NCBI GenBank assembly: GCA_051306415.1
Contig: JBPPNE010000154.1
Coordinates: 1 to 5,984 of the forward strand
Source: CBDDRG01 sp051306415
GTDB lineage: Bacteria; Pseudomonadota; Gammaproteobacteria; Pseudomonadales; Porticoccaceae
Direction of reading: 5' to 3'
Length of the DNA: 5,984 bases
Shown: in pieces, positions 4,055-5,984 of the stretch
How the letters are laid out: each line of letters opens with the position of its first letter
Position numbering within the stretch: position 1 is the stretch's first letter
The notes under the pieces: generated by a model
What the model saw: only the letters and a program-made list of their open reading frames with translations
The model's database searches: none
What the model was told of the DNA's origin: nothing
Program-made: the position numbers and the translations under genes

Positions 4055-5936
4055 GCGCCGCGTCGTCTGATTTTGCCAGTTCGCGGGCGACTTCTTCGTC
4101 GGACATCTGTGCAATCTCCCATTCAAGGGCTTTATCGACATCGTTGGACCTGGCTTTAACCTCTTCAACCTTGACCGCGAGAGCTTTGATCGTCGGATGA
4201 CTGAACAGCGTCGGCACCGGCAGCGCGATGCCCTGTTGGTCATTGATCCGCGCCATCACGCGCGCACCATTCAGCGAATCGCCACCGAGGGAAAAGAAAT
4301 TGTCATCAACGCCGACGGGGCCGCAAGCCAGTATTTCGCGGAAAATTGCCACGAGTGAGCGTTCAACGTCGCGGCGCGGCGCGACGCAATCTTTCTTGAA
4401 TAGATGCCCGAGTTTCTCGTACAGGCTATTGCGCTGGATCTTCCCGGTGGAGCCTTTGGGAACAGCATCGACAAACACGATGCGCGAAGGAATCTTGAAA
4501 TGCGCCAGGCGAGCGAACAGGAAGCGGCGCAATCCGCTTTCATCGACGTTCGCGCCTTCACGCAGAACGACCGCCGCGGCGACATCCTCACCAAGTGTCG
4601 GATGCGGCACGGCAAACGCGACCGCCTGCAACACAGCTGGATGCCCCAGCAAGGCGTCATCGACTTCACGCGGCCAGACTTTCTCGCCGCCACGGTTGAC
4701 AACCTCCTTGAGGCGGCCCGCGATGTGGAGGTAGCCATCATCGTCGAACCACCCCTGGTCGCCGGTCCTGAACCAGCCGTCGCAAAAGGCCTTGGCGTTG
4801 GCATCGGGGTTGTTTTCATAGCCCGCAGTGACTCCGGGACCCCGGATCACGATCTCACCGGTCGCGCCCGCGGCCAGCAATTGGCCCGACTCGTCCATCA
4901 ACGCGATCTCGACACCGGTTGGCACGCCGACCGAGCCTGATTTTTGTGAACCCGATAGCGGATTGCTCGCCATCTCGTGCGAGGCTTCGGTCATGCCATA
5001 GGCTTCCACGACCGGCGCGCCCGTCAGCGCTTGCAGCGACCTGAAGGTCTTCGGCGGTAGCGCCGCTGAAGACGAACGCACGAATCGGAAGCGATGGTGC
5101 GGAGCGATTTGCCGGTAGCGCACTCCCTGAGCCACCACCGATTGATGGATCGTAGGCACCGCGGTGTACCAGGTGGGATCATAGTGCGCGACCCAGTCGA
5201 AGAAGACTGGATCGTCGAAGCCCGGGGTACAAACAATGCTGGAGCCCGCCGTGATCGAAGCCAGCAGGGCGCCGACGAGACCGTGGATGTGGAACAGTGG
5301 CATCACATTCAGGCAGCGATCATCCGGCCGCAAGACCAGATGATTGGCAATGCTACGGGCGGAGATGACGAGATTGACATGGCTGAGCGGGACGATCTTC
5401 GGTCGCGCGGTGGTGCCGGAGGTATGCAGGATCAATGCAATGTCGTGGGATTGTGACAGGCTGCGCGGCTCGCTGTGATCGAAGGGCTCCGAACCGATAC
5501 GGAATTGCCCTGCCGACAGCGTTGCATCGGCTGCAATCTCGATCACGCCGATACCCAGCTCCTGCGCCACGCTACGCACCGGTCCGCATTCATCTTTAGC
5601 AATAATGACAAATTGAGCGCCGATGTCTTGCAGATAGAATCGCAGCTCCGCCGCTTGATAGGCCGGGTTCAGCGGTGCGCAGACTGCGCATGCGGCGACG
5701 CCGAGGAACGTCGCGGCCATCTCTGGGCCGTTAGGCAGGACGATGGCCACCCGTGTTGACGGCGTCACACCGCGCGCTTGTAGAACGTCGGCAATGTGCT
5801 GAATCTGGCGCCAGAGATCGATATAGGTCAGTGCTTGGCGACCCGGAGCGAGGATCGCGATAGCGTCCGGTTGCCTTAGAGCTTGCCCGTAGAGAAGGCT
5901 AAAAACTGTGGTGTCGGCGGATTGTCCAAGGGTCAT
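4050..5936 (-). CDS. AMP-forming acyl-CoA ligase (AAE3/oxalyl-CoA synthetase-like) with C-terminal carrier domain
   Basis: The protein (628 residues from the ATG at 5936; numbers below count from the GTG at 5939, so 629) has two parts. Residues about 12-510 are an adenylate-forming enzyme: phosphate loop LHTSGTTARPK (171-181), VEAYGMTEAS (311-320), GWFRTGDQGWF (388-398), GRLKEVVNRGGEKVWP (408-423) and catalytic K500 in PKGSTGKIQR. WYTAVPTIHQ (257-266) and MTEASHEMASNPL (316-328) closely recall the AAE3/Pcs60 oxalyl-CoA synthetase subgroup. Residues about 525-595 form an acyl/peptidyl carrier domain with DNFFSLGGDSLNGAR, where S555 would carry phosphopantetheine. A charged tail (AQMSDEEVARELAKSDD) ends the protein. 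It activates a carboxylic acid with ATP and hands it to CoA or to its own carrier arm; the acid is unknown. GTG (5939) directly precedes the ATG, and the frame stays open to the right edge, so the true start could lie further upstream. Confidence 0.92.
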   Translation of the reverse strand: MTLGQSADTTVFSLLYGQALRQPDAIAILAPGRQALTYIDLWRQIQHIADVLQARGVTPSTRVAIVLPNGPEMAATFLGVAACAVCAPLNPAYQAAELRFYLQDIGAQFVIIAKDECGPVRSVAQELGIGVIEIAADATLSAGQFRIGSEPFDHSEPRSLSQSHDIALILHTSGTTARPKIVPLSHVNLVISARSIANHLVLRPDDRCLNVMPLFHIHGLVGALLASITAGSSIVCTPGFDDPVFFDWVAHYDPTWYTAVPTIHQSVVAQGVRYRQIAPHHRFRFVRSSSAALPPKTFRSLQALTGAPVVEAYGMTEASHEMASNPLSGSQKSGSVGVPTGVEIALMDESGQLLAAGATGEIVIRGPGVTAGYENNPDANAKAFCDGWFRTGDQGWFDDDGYLHIAGRLKEVVNRGGEKVWPREVDDALLGHPAVLQAVAFAVPHPTLGEDVAAAVVLREGANVDESGLRRFLFARLAHFKIPSRIVFVDAVPKGSTGKIQRNSLYEKLGHLFKKDCVAPRRDVERSLVAIFREILACGPVGVDDNFFSLGGDSLNGARVMARINDQQGIALPVPTLFSHPTIKALAVKVEEVKARSNDVDKALEWEIAQMSDEEVARELAKSDDAAL

Positions 5937-5984
5937 CACTACGCGCTCGTCATCGGAATTGCCGGGCTCGGGTTTATCGGTGCC

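Noticed and set aside
3957..4071. Plus-strand frame of about 37 codons opposite the ligase end
   Set aside because: It overlaps the 3' end of the ligase gene in antisense, lacks a ribosome-binding site and shows no family resemblance.

Overview
The window looks like ordinary chromosomal sequence from a moderately GC-rich bacterium, most likely a proteobacterium and possibly a gammaproteobacterium. That placement rests on family resemblance and on the tRNA gene carrying an encoded CCA end; no marker gene fixes the taxon. There is no phage, plasmid, insertion sequence or CRISPR signature.

All protein genes lie on the minus strand; the single tRNA gene lies on the plus strand. In minus-strand transcription order they are: (1) an AMP-forming acyl-CoA ligase of the AAE3/oxalyl-CoA synthetase type with a C-terminal phosphopantetheine carrier domain (4050-5936, frame still open at the right edge); (2) an 805-bp stretch with no convincing gene but several short repeats and two tiny open frames (3245-4049); (3) a standard crotonase with both hydratase glutamates (2459-3244); (4) a second crotonase whose active site is instead laid out like a delta3,delta2-enoyl-CoA isomerase (1574-2356); (5) a TetR-family repressor (714-1343). 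Left of these come the plus-strand tRNA-Leu(UAA) (507-593) and a minus-strand small cupin protein cut by the left edge (1-363).

Inference on how they work together: the ligase activates a carboxylic acid as acyl-AMP and passes it to CoA or to its own carrier arm. The two crotonases hydrate enoyl-CoA intermediates and move double bonds in them, as in beta-oxidation of an unsaturated, branched or cyclic acid. The TetR protein, whose C-terminal half resembles regulators of acyl-CoA catabolism, probably senses one of the CoA thioesters. The substrate cannot be read from the sequence. The cupin and tRNA are probably unrelated neighbours.

The parts most worth a second look are the altered active site of the second crotonase, the carrier domain fused to a single ligase, and the repeat-rich gap between ligase and hydratase. 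I see no clear evidence for a wholly new multi-gene system.
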